From contig JAXMLJ010000067.1 in NCBI GenBank assembly GCA_034368805.1, forward strand, positions 1 to 37,476: 37,476 nt of DNA, written 5' to 3'. Below, in pieces: positions 15,691-23,250 of this stretch. Every line of letters begins with the position of its first letter. Within the stretch, counting starts at the first letter, position 1. A model generated the notes under the pieces. That model was not told the origin of the DNA. It was given only the letters and a program-made list of their open reading frames with translations, and searched no databases. The DNA comes from UBA2272 sp034368805. GTDB taxonomy: Bacteria > Actinomycetota > Coriobacteriia > Anaerosomatales > Anaerosomataceae. A program made the position numbers and the translations under genes.

Positions 15691-16854
15691 CTACTCGTAG
15701 CGGAGCGCCATGACGGGATCGAGACGCGCCGCGTGCCAGGCCGGATAGAGTCCGGAGAGCACGCCGAGAACGAGTGCGAAGGCGACCGAACCGATGGCGA
15801 GCCGCGGCGTGACGAGGAACAGTTCCGTGGCCGAGGCCGCACCGGCCTGATTGCCGCCGGCCGCGATCATCACGCCAAGGCCGAGTCCCAGCAGTCCGCC
15901 GATGAGCCCCATGACCGCCGACTCTGCGATGAACTGGCGCATGATGGCCCCATCCGACGCCCCGATGGCCTTGCGCACGCCGATCTCACGGGTGCGCTCG
16001 GCAACCGACATCGTCATGGTGTTGATGACCGACAGGCCACCGACGAGCAGCGAGACGACCGCGATCGCGTAGATGATCTGGTTGAAGATCTTGAGCGGCT
16101 CCTTGACCGACGTCTCGAAGCCCAGGGGTCCCATCGCCTTGATGCTGTCGACCTCATGCCCGATGACCTCGGCCATCTCGTCAGGGTCCTCGCTCGGTTC
16201 AAGGTAGACCGCTATCGACGTGATGAGCGTCCGGGGCTCGATGCTATCGCGGATGGCGGCCGGCAGGTCGGCCACGAGCAGGTCCTGTGCGTCTTCGAGC
16301 GACATCTGCACGGCCTCGTCCGGCGCGGTGAGCGTCTTGCCGAGGATGCCGATGACCTCGAACTCCTCCCCGCGGACGTCGATGGTGCCACCGACCTCGG
16401 CCTCGAGGCTGGAGACGAGATCCGAGCCGATGACGACCACGCCCCGATCGTCAGGCTCGAGCGCACGGCCCGACACGACGTCGGACTCGAACGTCTCGTA
16501 GCCCTGCTCGCGGAAGTCACTCGCCTGGATGTTGGCGGGCACACCGATGTTCACGGACGACTGTTCGGTATCGAGCATCATCATGATGGATCCCGCAGCG
16601 CGCGTTACGCCGTCTACCGCCTCGATCTCCGCGATCAGATCGGTGGAGATCGGCTCGGTGGAGAACCCCGCCATCCCGCTCATGCCGCTGACGATCACCT
16701 TGTCGGCGTAGTAGTCGCTACCGCCATCGACCAGCAGACTCAGCTTCTCGGCGATCGATCCCATCACGACGAGCGCGAGCACGCCGATGGTGATGCCGAA
16801 GATGGTGAGGAATGCCCGGAGCTTCCTCCGGAAGATCGTACGCAACACTCTCAT
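15691..16854 (-). CDS. ABC transporter permease (FtsX/MacB family)
   Basis: This 387-residue permease has the MacB layout: an N-terminal helix (FLTIFGITIGVLALVVMG), a large extracytoplasmic MacB_PCD domain (about 40-260) and three C-terminal helices with the FtsX signature NTMTMSVAERTREIGVRKAIGA. It ends in PVMALRYE, the usual tail. With the ATPase downstream it makes a mechanotransmission-type exporter. No periplasmic adaptor gene is next to it, as expected outside Gram-negatives. The ATG at 16852-16854 is chosen because MRVLRTIFRRKLRAF is the family start; GGGGG precedes it. An imperfect dyad (GTTTAC..GGTAAC, 16891-16910) lies just upstream as a possible operator. Confidence 0.93.
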   Translation of the reverse strand: MRVLRTIFRRKLRAFLTIFGITIGVLALVVMGSIAEKLSLLVDGGSDYYADKVIVSGMSGMAGFSTEPISTDLIAEIEAVDGVTRAAGSIMMMLDTEQSSVNIGVPANIQASDFREQGYETFESDVVSGRALEPDDRGVVVIGSDLVSSLEAEVGGTIDVRGEEFEVIGILGKTLTAPDEAVQMSLEDAQDLLVADLPAAIRDSIEPRTLITSIAVYLEPSEDPDEMAEVIGHEVDSIKAMGPLGFETSVKEPLKIFNQIIYAIAVVSLLVGGLSVINTMTMSVAERTREIGVRKAIGASDGAIMRQFIAESAVMGLIGGLLGLGLGVMIAAGGNQAGAASATELFLVTPRLAIGSVAFALVLGVLSGLYPAWHAARLDPVMALRYE

Positions 16855-17001
16855 GGTGAACCCCCGTGAATGACACTCAGACTTAACGATGTTTACTGAC
16901 ACACGGTAACCCAAGTGTCCGCCTGCGCGCTGCTCACTCATCGAGGAGTCCGGGCGTGGCTGAGCGGTTGGGCCCCGCCGCACCTGAACTGAGCCCGGCC
17001 C

Positions 17002-17955
17002 CTACACGCCGAGTCCCAGCTGCTCATCGCCGGGCGGCGGCGTCACCGGCTCCACCAGTTCGGGGCCGAGGATGTCAGCAAGCTCGAGTGCGTTTCTCGG
17101 CGCATAGTCGTACTTGCAGTTGTTGAACATCACGTAGGTGACGTCCGTCTCCCCGGCGAGTTCGCGCACCTTCGGCGCCCACTCTTCGAGTTCGTCGCGA
17201 CGGTAGAGGTAGTCGAACCTGTCGGCCGCCGAGACGTTGCGCGCGAAGTACGTGTCGCGATTACGCCCGTGCAGGCGCACGTAGCCCACCCCACTCGTGG
17301 CTGCCACAAGCGGGGGCATCGTCGTGCGCGTGGGGAACTGCGGCGCGTCAACGCTCACATAGGTCATGTCGCGGTCGCCCAGGAACTTCAGCGTCTCGCG
17401 CACGTGACGTTCGTCCACCCACGACGGATGCCGGAACTCCACAAGCATCCGGTGCGAGCCGAGCTTACCGCGCGCGTAGTCGAGGTATGCAAGGTTGTCG
17501 TCGAGCAGTGCGGCATCGAGCGCGGTGAAGAACGGAGGGAACTGCATCAGGATCCCGCCGAGCTTGCCTGCCTCCGCGAGCGGCTCCATCGCTTCGAGGA
17601 ACAGGTCGAACGCCAGATCGACCATCTCCGGCGAGGGCCGCTTCACGCGGCCGCGTTCCACCGCGTGAGGATACTCGCGCAGCTCGGGATGGAGCGCGCG
17701 TTCATCGACCGCATGCTGCGTCATCATGCCGAAGGCCTTCACGTGGAACAGGAACCCCGGCGGCGTACGCTTGGCCCAGTTCTCCACGACACGGCGGTCA
17801 GGGATGGCGTAGAACGGCGCGTCGGCCTCGACGGTGTCGAAGCGTCCCGCGTAGTAGCGTAGCCGCGCAGCGGGCGTGGCGATATCCGACGGATACCAGG
17901 CCTCGATCATGGTCCGGTCCGCCCACGAGCAGGTGCCGACGTGCACCCGTCCCAC
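17002..17955 (-). CDS. DUF72 (YecE-like) protein
   Basis: This 317-residue protein has the YecE/DUF72 TIM-barrel features: VHVGTCSWAD at the start, YYAGRFDTVEADAPFYAIP, GFLFHVKAF, GILMQFPPFF, VEFRHPSW and the late VMFNNCKYDYAPRNA. The family is widespread but its reaction is unknown. The start is GTG at 17953-17955 with GGAGGG seven bases upstream. It follows the cytochrome c gene by 18 bp and the hydrolase by a further 51 bp on the same strand, so the three genes are likely one transcript. The length is slightly above the roughly 250-residue family norm because of a Pro-rich tail. Confidence 0.93.
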   Translation of the reverse strand: MGRVHVGTCSWADRTMIEAWYPSDIATPAARLRYYAGRFDTVEADAPFYAIPDRRVVENWAKRTPPGFLFHVKAFGMMTQHAVDERALHPELREYPHAVERGRVKRPSPEMVDLAFDLFLEAMEPLAEAGKLGGILMQFPPFFTALDAALLDDNLAYLDYARGKLGSHRMLVEFRHPSWVDERHVRETLKFLGDRDMTYVSVDAPQFPTRTTMPPLVAATSGVGYVRLHGRNRDTYFARNVSAADRFDYLYRRDELEEWAPKVRELAGETDVTYVMFNNCKYDYAPRNALELADILGPELVEPVTPPPGDEQLGLGV

Positions 17956-17973
17956 GTGCCCGCCCTCCCCGAC

Positions 17974-18270
17974 CTACTGGAGGGACAGGTACTCGGCGAT
18001 GGCCGCAGCCTCATCGTCGGAGACCTGCGCCCCCTTGGCGATCATCTCATCGATGATCGCGGCCCAACCGACGGCGTCCGCGTCCTCCGCGAGCACGCGT
18101 TCGAGGTCATGACAGACCGTACACTTGGTCTGCAGCAGCGCCCCGCCGTCCAGCCCGGTCGCCTCACCAGGCGTAGGCTCCGGAGCGGGAGCGGGCTCGT
18201 CGGCCGCGCAGGCCGCGCCGGCGGCGAGCACCACAACCAGAAGCAGCGTCATCACGAGTCGGTTCGGCAT
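17974..18270 (-). CDS. Small exported monohaem cytochrome c
   Basis: This 98-residue protein has an N-terminal export signal (LVMTLLLVVVLAAGAA) and a Cys at 21 that could be lipidated, although the -3 Leu of a strict lipobox is lacking. A Pro/Glu spacer follows. The haem site is CTVCH (C50, C53, H54), and M76 in IIDEMIAKGA is the likely distal ligand. Such proteins carry electrons outside the membrane. The ATG at 18268-18270 has GAAGGGA upstream. It sits between an alpha/beta hydrolase and a DUF72 gene. The redox partner is not visible here. Confidence 0.88.
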   Translation of the reverse strand: MPNRLVMTLLLVVVLAAGAACAADEPAPAPEPTPGEATGLDGGALLQTKCTVCHDLERVLAEDADAVGWAAIIDEMIAKGAQVSDDEAAAIAEYLSLQ

Positions 18271-18321
18271 CGATGTTCCCTTCACTCTCGAGCGACCGCC
18301 AGAACGTGCGGCCGACACCCG

Positions 18322-19215
18322 TTAGATACCCCTGCCGGAATCGGCCGACACGCGCACGGCGTCGGCATCGAGCAGTCCACCGTAGTCACGCACGTAGTCG
18401 TCGAAGGTGAGCGGCACGGGCGGCGCGTGGTATGGCCAGTCGAACCGTGCTGAGATCAGATCGGCGAAGTTGTCGCGCACGAATCGTTCGGTTACCACGT
18501 AGTCGAGCAGCGGGTCATGCTCGGACATGCCGAAGAAGCACGGTTGCGGGTATGGACCGACGAGATCCTCCTCGGTCACTGTGAGGATCTCACGCACCTG
18601 CGCCACGAGGACCGCAAGCGTGGATGCCGAGTAGGACATGAGGCGGCCGCGAAGGTCGGTGGGGGTCTCGAAGCCGCCGATGTCGCACATGAACCACACG
18701 ACGAGCCGTACCGCGCGCTCGTTGCCGAGCAGCCACGCGAGTGCGCGCCGTGGAAGACGATGTTCGAGCGCTGATACCACGGCCGAGATGAGCGCGCGGT
18801 CGATCGGCGGCCGCATAAGCGCACGGCTGCTCACACACGGCGACAGCAGCCCGACCTTGTCCACACGCTCCCCGAGCTGCTGCAACGCGCGCAGCGCCAG
18901 GATCCCGCCGAAGGAGAAGCCCATGAGCGCGAACCGCTCGGCACCGATGTGGTCGGCGAGATCGCCGATCACCTGTGCCAGACGGGTGCTCGAGTAGCCC
19001 CCGGCAAGCGGCGTACTGCCGCCGTGGCCGGGCATCTCGAAGAAGTGGGTGTGGTAGCGCTGGCCCATGAACTGGATCATGGGCGCCCAGTCCTCGGCGA
19101 GCGAGACCGTTGCGGGCACGATGATGAGCGGCGGACCGTCGCCACACTCGGCATAACGCAGTCGCGTACCGGGAAGCTCGACTTCGCGCAGGATGACGTC
19201 GCAGGGGTGGGGCAC
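18322..19215 (-). CDS. Alpha/beta hydrolase
   Basis: The core is an alpha/beta hydrolase fold: LPGTRLRYAECGDGPPLIIVPA opens the domain and the nucleophile elbow GFSFGG carries S101. EHDPLLDYVV probably carries the catalytic Asp, and a late His (YHAPP) is a weaker candidate for the third residue. The usual HG oxyanion motif is replaced by VPAT. There is no signal peptide, so it is cytoplasmic; the substrate is unknown. I chose the GTG at 19213-19215 for its GAGGAG site four bases upstream. An in-frame ATG at 19249-19251 would add 12 residues and is possible. It heads a run with the cytochrome c and DUF72 genes. Confidence 0.85.
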   Translation of the reverse strand: MPHPCDVILREVELPGTRLRYAECGDGPPLIIVPATVSLAEDWAPMIQFMGQRYHTHFFEMPGHGGSTPLAGGYSSTRLAQVIGDLADHIGAERFALMGFSFGGILALRALQQLGERVDKVGLLSPCVSSRALMRPPIDRALISAVVSALEHRLPRRALAWLLGNERAVRLVVWFMCDIGGFETPTDLRGRLMSYSASTLAVLVAQVREILTVTEEDLVGPYPQPCFFGMSEHDPLLDYVVTERFVRDNFADLISARFDWPYHAPPVPLTFDDYVRDYGGLLDADAVRVSADSGRGI

Positions 19216-19499
19216 GAGACTCCTCGTTTGGACAGCGGACGGACGTATCATCGCGCCTTCGGCTGCGCGCGGCAACAGCCGGTCCGTGACTGAGCGACCG
19301 CGCGTGCGCTATAGTGAGGCCGATGGGGCACACGTCTACACGACATCCCCGCCCGGCACGCCGGCAGCGCCCACGAGCCACCGGCCAGGTGCCCTTCTCA
19401 CCCCTCTGGCAGCCTACGTGCGCATCTCGCGCGCACGTATCCGCGCTCGTCCACGTCCGCGGACGTGGAGACCCGACCGGAGAACAGGCAGGTGAGCGC
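19216..19499. other. Intergenic region with a promoter and a palindromic leader
   Basis: No convincing gene lies here. A + strand promoter can be proposed: GTGACT (19286-19291), an 18-bp spacer, then TATAGT (19310-19315). A perfect 18-base palindrome, CCACGTCCGCGGACGTGG, lies at 19451-19468, shortly before a candidate small basic protein at 19500. The roughly 180-base stretch between them could be a leader or a small RNA. Confidence 0.4.
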
Positions 19500-19652
19500 A
19501 TGCGCAGGCTGGCATCGACGCATCCGAGGAAGCGCCGCCGGAGATACGCGATGGCGGTGGTCCTCCAGCGTCAGATGTGCGCCATGGGGACCGTCGTGCA
19601 CATCAGGCCGGTCAAGCGGATCTTCAGCTCGGCCACCCCGTTCCACTTCTAG
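19500..19652 (+). CDS. Possible 50-residue very basic protein
   Basis: The frame starts MRRLASTHPRKRRRRYAM and ends HIRPVKRIFSSATPFHF. It has an AGGTGA site four bases before the ATG, and a TATAGT-type promoter lies about 185 bp upstream. The Arg/Lys-rich head suggests nucleic-acid or membrane binding if it is real. I know no homologue. Codon use is not decisive, so it could be a chance frame in a leader RNA. Confidence 0.3.
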   Translation: MRRLASTHPRKRRRRYAMAVVLQRQMCAMGTVVHIRPVKRIFSSATPFHF

Positions 19653-19699
19653 ATAGCGGCACCATCGCACCAGGCCCGCCGGTCTGCGAGAATCACGGC

Positions 19700-20170
19700 A
19701 TGACCGAAGGGATAACCATCACCCGCGCCGCCGTGAGCGACGCTCACGAGATACTCGGTCTCATCAGGCGTGCGTTCGCCTCCGCGGCCAGACTCTACGA
19801 CGAACCCGATCTGCCGCCGCTCGCCGAGTCGATCGACGAACACGAAGCGCGATACGCCACGCACGTGGTTCTCAAGGCGGTCGATCCGGACGGCAGGATC
19901 GTCGGTAGCGTCCAGGGTGAGCGTCGCGCCGATGGCACGTGCTACGTCGCCCGGCTGGCAGTCGAGCCCTCACGACAGAGGCAGGGCATCGGGCTGGCGC
20001 TGACGGCGGCCATCGAGGCCGAGTTCCCGGAGGCGCAGCGCTTCGAGCTGTTCACGGGACACCTGAACGAGTCGTCGCTGCGCCTGTATGCGTCACTCGG
20101 CTACCGGGAGACGCGAAGAAGGCGCGAGAGCGACCGTCTCACGCTCGTGTGGCTCGAGAAGGTTCGGTAG
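19700..20170 (+). CDS. GNAT-family N-acetyltransferase
   Basis: This 156-residue protein has the GNAT fold. Motif A (acetyl-CoA pyrophosphate loop) is VARLAVEPSRQRQGIGLAL, followed by motif B (ELFTGHLNESSLRLYASLGY), typical of small-molecule or protein acetyltransferases. The acyl acceptor cannot be told. The ATG at 19700 is the family-like start (MTEGITITRAAVSDA), but its ribosome site is weak, so it may be leaderless or coupled to upstream translation. It converges with the DUF192 lipoprotein gene 19 bp downstream. Confidence 0.9.
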   Translation: MTEGITITRAAVSDAHEILGLIRRAFASAARLYDEPDLPPLAESIDEHEARYATHVVLKAVDPDGRIVGSVQGERRADGTCYVARLAVEPSRQRQGIGLALTAAIEAEFPEAQRFELFTGHLNESSLRLYASLGYRETRRRRESDRLTLVWLEKVR

Positions 20171-20189
20171 CCGCGCTTCTACCACACGT

Positions 20190-20624
20190 CTACTCCGGCG
20201 GCACGAACTCGCTGCCCACGCCGATTCCAAGCCCGGCAGCCCAGCCCTGCGGGAGTTCCACGACATACGCACTCGGACCGGGGCTGATCGCCAGGCGGGA
20301 CTCGCCGGGGGAGAGCGGCTCGATCGCGCTTACCGTGAGGTCCTGGCCGATGAAGACGACGTCGATGGGGAACGTGACCTCCTTCATCGCGAAAGTCCGC
20401 ACCCCGGCGTCCTCGAAGACGAAGAGCATGCCCTCGCCCGGCGCGAGCGGCTCATGGCCCTGCAAGCCGCGCGAACGGTCCCCGGGCTTCTCGGCGATCT
20501 CGACGCGGATCTCGATACCGTCCAGCGCCACGACCGCACGCTCGGCAGGCGCGGCGCACCCGGTCGTGACCAGCGAAAGAGCGAGCACTGCGGACACCCG
20601 CGCGGGCCACCGAAGCGCTACCAT
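20190..20624 (-). CDS. DUF192-family lipoprotein
   Basis: This 144-residue protein has a signal sequence (WPARVSAVLALSLVTTGC) ending in a lipobox-like TTGC, so it is probably lipid-anchored outside the membrane. The body is a DUF192 domain: VRVEIAEKPGDRSRGLQGH, GMLFVFEDAG, the conserved FAMKEVTFPIDVVFI (usual form WMKNTxIPLDIxFI) and a C-terminal VVELPQGWAAGLGI. The family is widespread, with no established reaction. The ATG at 20622-20624 is chosen because it places the signal correctly; its ribosome site is weak. It is divergent from a glycosyltransferase relic, whose ATG lies only 8 bp away. Confidence 0.88.
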   Translation of the reverse strand: MVALRWPARVSAVLALSLVTTGCAAPAERAVVALDGIEIRVEIAEKPGDRSRGLQGHEPLAPGEGMLFVFEDAGVRTFAMKEVTFPIDVVFIGQDLTVSAIEPLSPGESRLAISPGPSAYVVELPQGWAAGLGIGVGSEFVPPE

Positions 20625-20631
20625 CGTCCGT

Positions 20632-20736
20632 ATGAGGATCGCATTCATCACGGATACCTATCTGCCCGAGACGAACGGCATCGTCACAGCCGTCGTTCGA
20701 TGCGCGCACTGGCTGGTCGAGAGCCGGCACCACTGA
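20632..20736 (+). pseudogene. N-terminal relic of a family 4 glycosyltransferase
   Basis: The first 34 codons read MRIAFITDTYLPETNGIVTA and continue to CAHWLVESRHH, then stop. This is the classic opening of GT4 glycosyltransferases (first beta strand and acceptor loop of the GT-B fold), which run to about 380 residues. All the rest is missing, and a CDF transporter gene begins 12 bp later. The most likely explanation is a deletion that fused the start of a glycosyltransferase gene to the transporter's ribosome site region. The fragment may still be translated as a leader peptide for the transporter. Confidence 0.75.
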
Positions 20737-20748
20737 CGAAGGAGCACG

Positions 20749-21678
20749 ATGGCGACGCACGGAGGTTCGAAGGCAGCAGTGGTGGTGGCGGTTGTGGCCA
20801 ACCTCGCCATCGCCATCATCAAGTTCATCGCGGCGGCGATCACCGGCTCGTCGGCGATGATCTCCGAAGGCATCCACTCACTCGTGGATACGGGCAACGG
20901 CGGGCTGCTGCTCCTCGGCATGGACAGGTCTCGACGGCCCGCCGATGAGGGACACCCCTTCGGGCACGGCAAAGCGATCTATTTCTGGAGCCTTGTGGTG
21001 GCCGTTTCGATCTTTGGCATCGGCGGCGGCATGTCACTGTACGAGGGCATCGCACACATCCGGCACGTCGCGCCGAGCGCCGGGCTCTCCAATCCCACCG
21101 TGAACTACATCGTGCTCGGAGTCGCGTTCATCGTCGAAGGTTTCTCGTTCTCGGTGGCGATGAAGGAGTTCCAAAAGGCCAAGGGTTCGCGTGGCGCCTG
21201 GGAGTTCATCCGCGAGTCGAAGGACCCGAGTCTGTACACCGTGGTACTCGAGGACTCGGCAGCCATGACCGGTCTCGTCTTCGCGTTCCTCGGCGTATTC
21301 TTCGGCCACCTGCTTCACAACCCGTACCTGGACGGCGTGGCATCGATCGCAATCGGCCTGCTGCTGATGGCCGTGGCGTTCGTGCTTGCCGCCGAGACGA
21401 AGGGGCTGCTCCTGGGCGAAGGTATGAGCGACACGGATCTCGCCGAACTCAGAGTGCTGGTCGAGGCTGATGCGGACGTATCGCACGCAGGCGACATCCT
21501 CACGATGTACATGGGCCCGCAGGACCTGCTCGTGAACCTGGGCGTGACGTTCACGCCGGGTCTGCGCGCCGAGGCTATGCACGAATCGATCCGACGCATC
21601 GAGACCGCGATCACCGCGCGACACCCGGAGTGCACGCGCGTCTATATCGAAGCGGAGTCGCTGCCGGTCACTCCGTGA
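20749..21678 (+). CDS. Cation diffusion facilitator (CDF) family transporter
   Basis: This 309-residue membrane protein exports divalent metal ions (usually Zn, Co, Fe or Mn) in exchange for protons. Helix II holds the metal-site residues in EGIHSLVDTGN (H and D four apart) and helix V the EDSAAMTG motif, giving an HD-ED type site. GHPFGHGK follows helix II, as in many CDFs. A cytoplasmic ACT-like C-terminal domain (about 215-305) follows. The usual HD..HD becomes HD..ED here, as in the FieF-unlike subgroup; metal choice cannot be fixed from this. The ATG has AAGGAG seven bases upstream. The gene directly follows a glycosyltransferase relic. Confidence 0.93.
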   Translation: MATHGGSKAAVVVAVVANLAIAIIKFIAAAITGSSAMISEGIHSLVDTGNGGLLLLGMDRSRRPADEGHPFGHGKAIYFWSLVVAVSIFGIGGGMSLYEGIAHIRHVAPSAGLSNPTVNYIVLGVAFIVEGFSFSVAMKEFQKAKGSRGAWEFIRESKDPSLYTVVLEDSAAMTGLVFAFLGVFFGHLLHNPYLDGVASIAIGLLLMAVAFVLAAETKGLLLGEGMSDTDLAELRVLVEADADVSHAGDILTMYMGPQDLLVNLGVTFTPGLRAEAMHESIRRIETAITARHPECTRVYIEAESLPVTP

Positions 21679-21682
21679 TATG

Positions 21683-21720
21683 ACTCGGCCCGCCAACGGA
21701 GAACCCGTGACGGGCCGAGT
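21683..21720. terminator. Hairpin between convergent genes
   Basis: A 10-bp stem (ACTCGGCCCG / CGGGCCGAGT) encloses an 18-base loop that can itself pair ACGG with CCGT. It lies 5 bp past the CDF stop and 28 bp from the end of the converging − gene, so it probably ends both. There is no U-run. Confidence 0.55.
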
Positions 21721-21747
21721 GCGGGGGCATCGCGGTCGAGCGGGAGC

Positions 21748-22143
21748 TCAGTACGCGAGAGAGGCCCCGTCGAGAGCCTGGCCCGTGCCGGCGGCCTGCC
21801 CTCGGACATCCATCACTATCGCGCGCACCGCATCGATGGTCGCCATGCGCTGCGTACCGTGCCGACGCAGACGGTCTCCCAGACTCACTATCTGGCGGGT
21901 GTGCTCGAAGCCGAGCTTGCTGAAGTGCAACTCGTCCCACTCGGCACGCGTGCTCACGGCCCACAGTTCGCCGAGAAGCCAGCGGAGGCTCACCAGATCC
22001 TCCTGCGTGAGGTAGTGCCAGTCGGCCCGAAGACCGTGCCGGAGACGCTCGAGCGCCCGCTCGACGGCGCGCTGCCGGTTGACCTCGTACAGACGCATGC
22101 CGAGATCCTCGTCGGTCAGATCCGGGCGGATGACGGTACCCAT
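21748..22143 (-). CDS. Helical protein of unknown function
   Basis: This 131-residue soluble, mostly helical protein starts MGTVIRPDLTDEDLGMRLYE, with arginine-rich helices (RQRAVERALERLRHGLRADW) and a central LVSLRWLLGELWAVSTRAEW. There is no known motif, cysteine or membrane span. The ATG at 22141-22143 has GAAGGG nine bases upstream; an ATG three codons earlier would overlap that site. It stands alone between converging and unrelated neighbours. I cannot assign a function. Confidence 0.65.
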   Translation of the reverse strand: MGTVIRPDLTDEDLGMRLYEVNRQRAVERALERLRHGLRADWHYLTQEDLVSLRWLLGELWAVSTRAEWDELHFSKLGFEHTRQIVSLGDRLRRHGTQRMATIDAVRAIVMDVRGQAAGTGQALDGASLAY

Positions 22144-22263
22144 GCGATTCATCCCTTCACGTGGGGCATACGTGACCTATTCGGCGCGAAGAGTAATCAT
22201 CCCTGCCACAATGAAGAAACCCGCATCGACATGAGCATCGGTTAACGGGTAGGACGACTTCGC

Positions 22264-22971
22264 TCAGCCACCGTTGCCCATCAGCCGCGCCGCCATCGAG
22301 TCGGCCTCGTGCCGCAGCATGGCGACCTCGGGATCGAGATCGAGCGCGTGCTCGAGACGCTCAAGCAGCCGGTCGCCGCCGCGGAGCGCGGTCCATCGCA
22401 GACGACGGGCGAGGGGCTCCCACGGACTCAGCCGGTTCCGGAACCACAGCCAGGACATCACGAGTGCCAGCGCGCCGAGCGGGATGCCAACCACCCACTC
22501 GTGCTCCGGGAACAGCGCCGCAGCACTCACACCAAGCGCGATCGCGGTGATGGGCCACACGAGCGGCGTCGGCTGGTTCATCACGAGGAACATGAGCTTG
22601 GGCACCTCGATGACGCCGCCCTTGGGCTCGAAGTTGATCTCCGCCCGCCTGAGTCGGATGTAGACCGCAAGCGCACCCCTCCGGCGGCGCATGTCCCACA
22701 TGGTCGCGAGCAGGAAGGTCGCGAACGACACGCCCACGGCCCACCGTACGACCGTCCGTCCCTCGGGAACACCGAGCACAAGCCCCACTCCGGCAAGCAG
22801 CGCCGCGAGGATGTAGAGCATCGGCAGACCGAATGCGGGCTCTTCCAAACGCGCGTCGGCCACATCGGCGACATCGGTGGAGAGCAGGTAGCCCCAGCCG
22901 ATCGGATCGCGCGCGGACGCCACCGCGACTACAAGCGCGAATCCCATGAGCCCGAGCGCGATAGGCAGCAT
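22264..22971 (-). CDS. Multi-pass membrane protein of unknown function
   Basis: This 235-residue protein has an N-terminal membrane helix (MLPIALGLMGFALVVAVAS), further helices at about 48-66, 76-92, 138-155 and 160-176, a basic cytoplasmic loop (WDMRRRRGALAVYIRLRRAE) and a soluble helical C-terminus (about 180-235). No catalytic or transport motif is seen. The ATG at 22969-22971 has AAGAAGGAA about ten bases upstream. It lies about 110 bp downstream of tRNA-Val and its hairpin, and probably has its own promoter. Confidence 0.7.
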   Translation of the reverse strand: MLPIALGLMGFALVVAVASARDPIGWGYLLSTDVADVADARLEEPAFGLPMLYILAALLAGVGLVLGVPEGRTVVRWAVGVSFATFLLATMWDMRRRRGALAVYIRLRRAEINFEPKGGVIEVPKLMFLVMNQPTPLVWPITAIALGVSAAALFPEHEWVVGIPLGALALVMSWLWFRNRLSPWEPLARRLRWTALRGGDRLLERLEHALDLDPEVAMLRHEADSMAARLMGNGG

Positions 22972-23080
22972 CCGGAGTGTTCCTTCTTAGCGTTTCGTGA
23001 GGTGGAAGTAGCGTACGTGTGGAGTACGCCACGGCGGCGCATATCCCTGCCGGGCTCGCCTGCTGAACGTCGGAACTGCA

Positions 23081-23110
23081 GTGCCCCGCTCCCAAGTGAG
23101 GGCGGGGCAC
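23081..23110 (-). terminator. Hairpin after tRNA-Val
   Basis: A 9-bp stem (GTGCCCCGC / GCGGGGCAC) with a 12-base loop lies 11 bases past the tRNA-Val 3' end. It is the likely terminator of the tRNA transcript, though the following U-run is poor. Confidence 0.55.
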
Positions 23111-23120
23111 GGGTGTCTGA

Positions 23121-23195
23121 TGGTGGGCGATGAGGGATTTGAACCCCCGACTTCCTCCTTGTAAGGGAGGCACTCTCCCGCTGAGTTAATCGCCC
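23121..23195 (-). tRNA. tRNA-Val (TAC)
   Basis: The complement is a 75-base cloverleaf with encoded CCA. GGGCGAT pairs with ATCGCCC in the acceptor, the D arm is ACTCAGCGGGAGAGT, the anticodon stem CCTCC/GGAGG holds the loop CTTACAA (anticodon TAC), and the T arm has GTTCAAATC. It decodes GUA/GUG. Confidence 0.95.
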
Positions 23196-23250
23196 GAACG
23201 ACGTGCGAGGCACATTCTAGCAGCATCACGACTCGGAGAACCCCCGGCGG

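Noticed and set aside
16945..16985. GGGCGTGGCTGAGCGGTTGG resembles the D-arm region of a class II (Ser/Leu) tRNA.
   Set aside because: No anticodon arm, T arm or CCA end follows, and no acceptor pairing is possible. It is at most a fragment or chance.
19322..19450. Possible riboswitch in the leader before the small basic frame.
   Set aside because: No consensus of a known riboswitch class could be recognised by eye.
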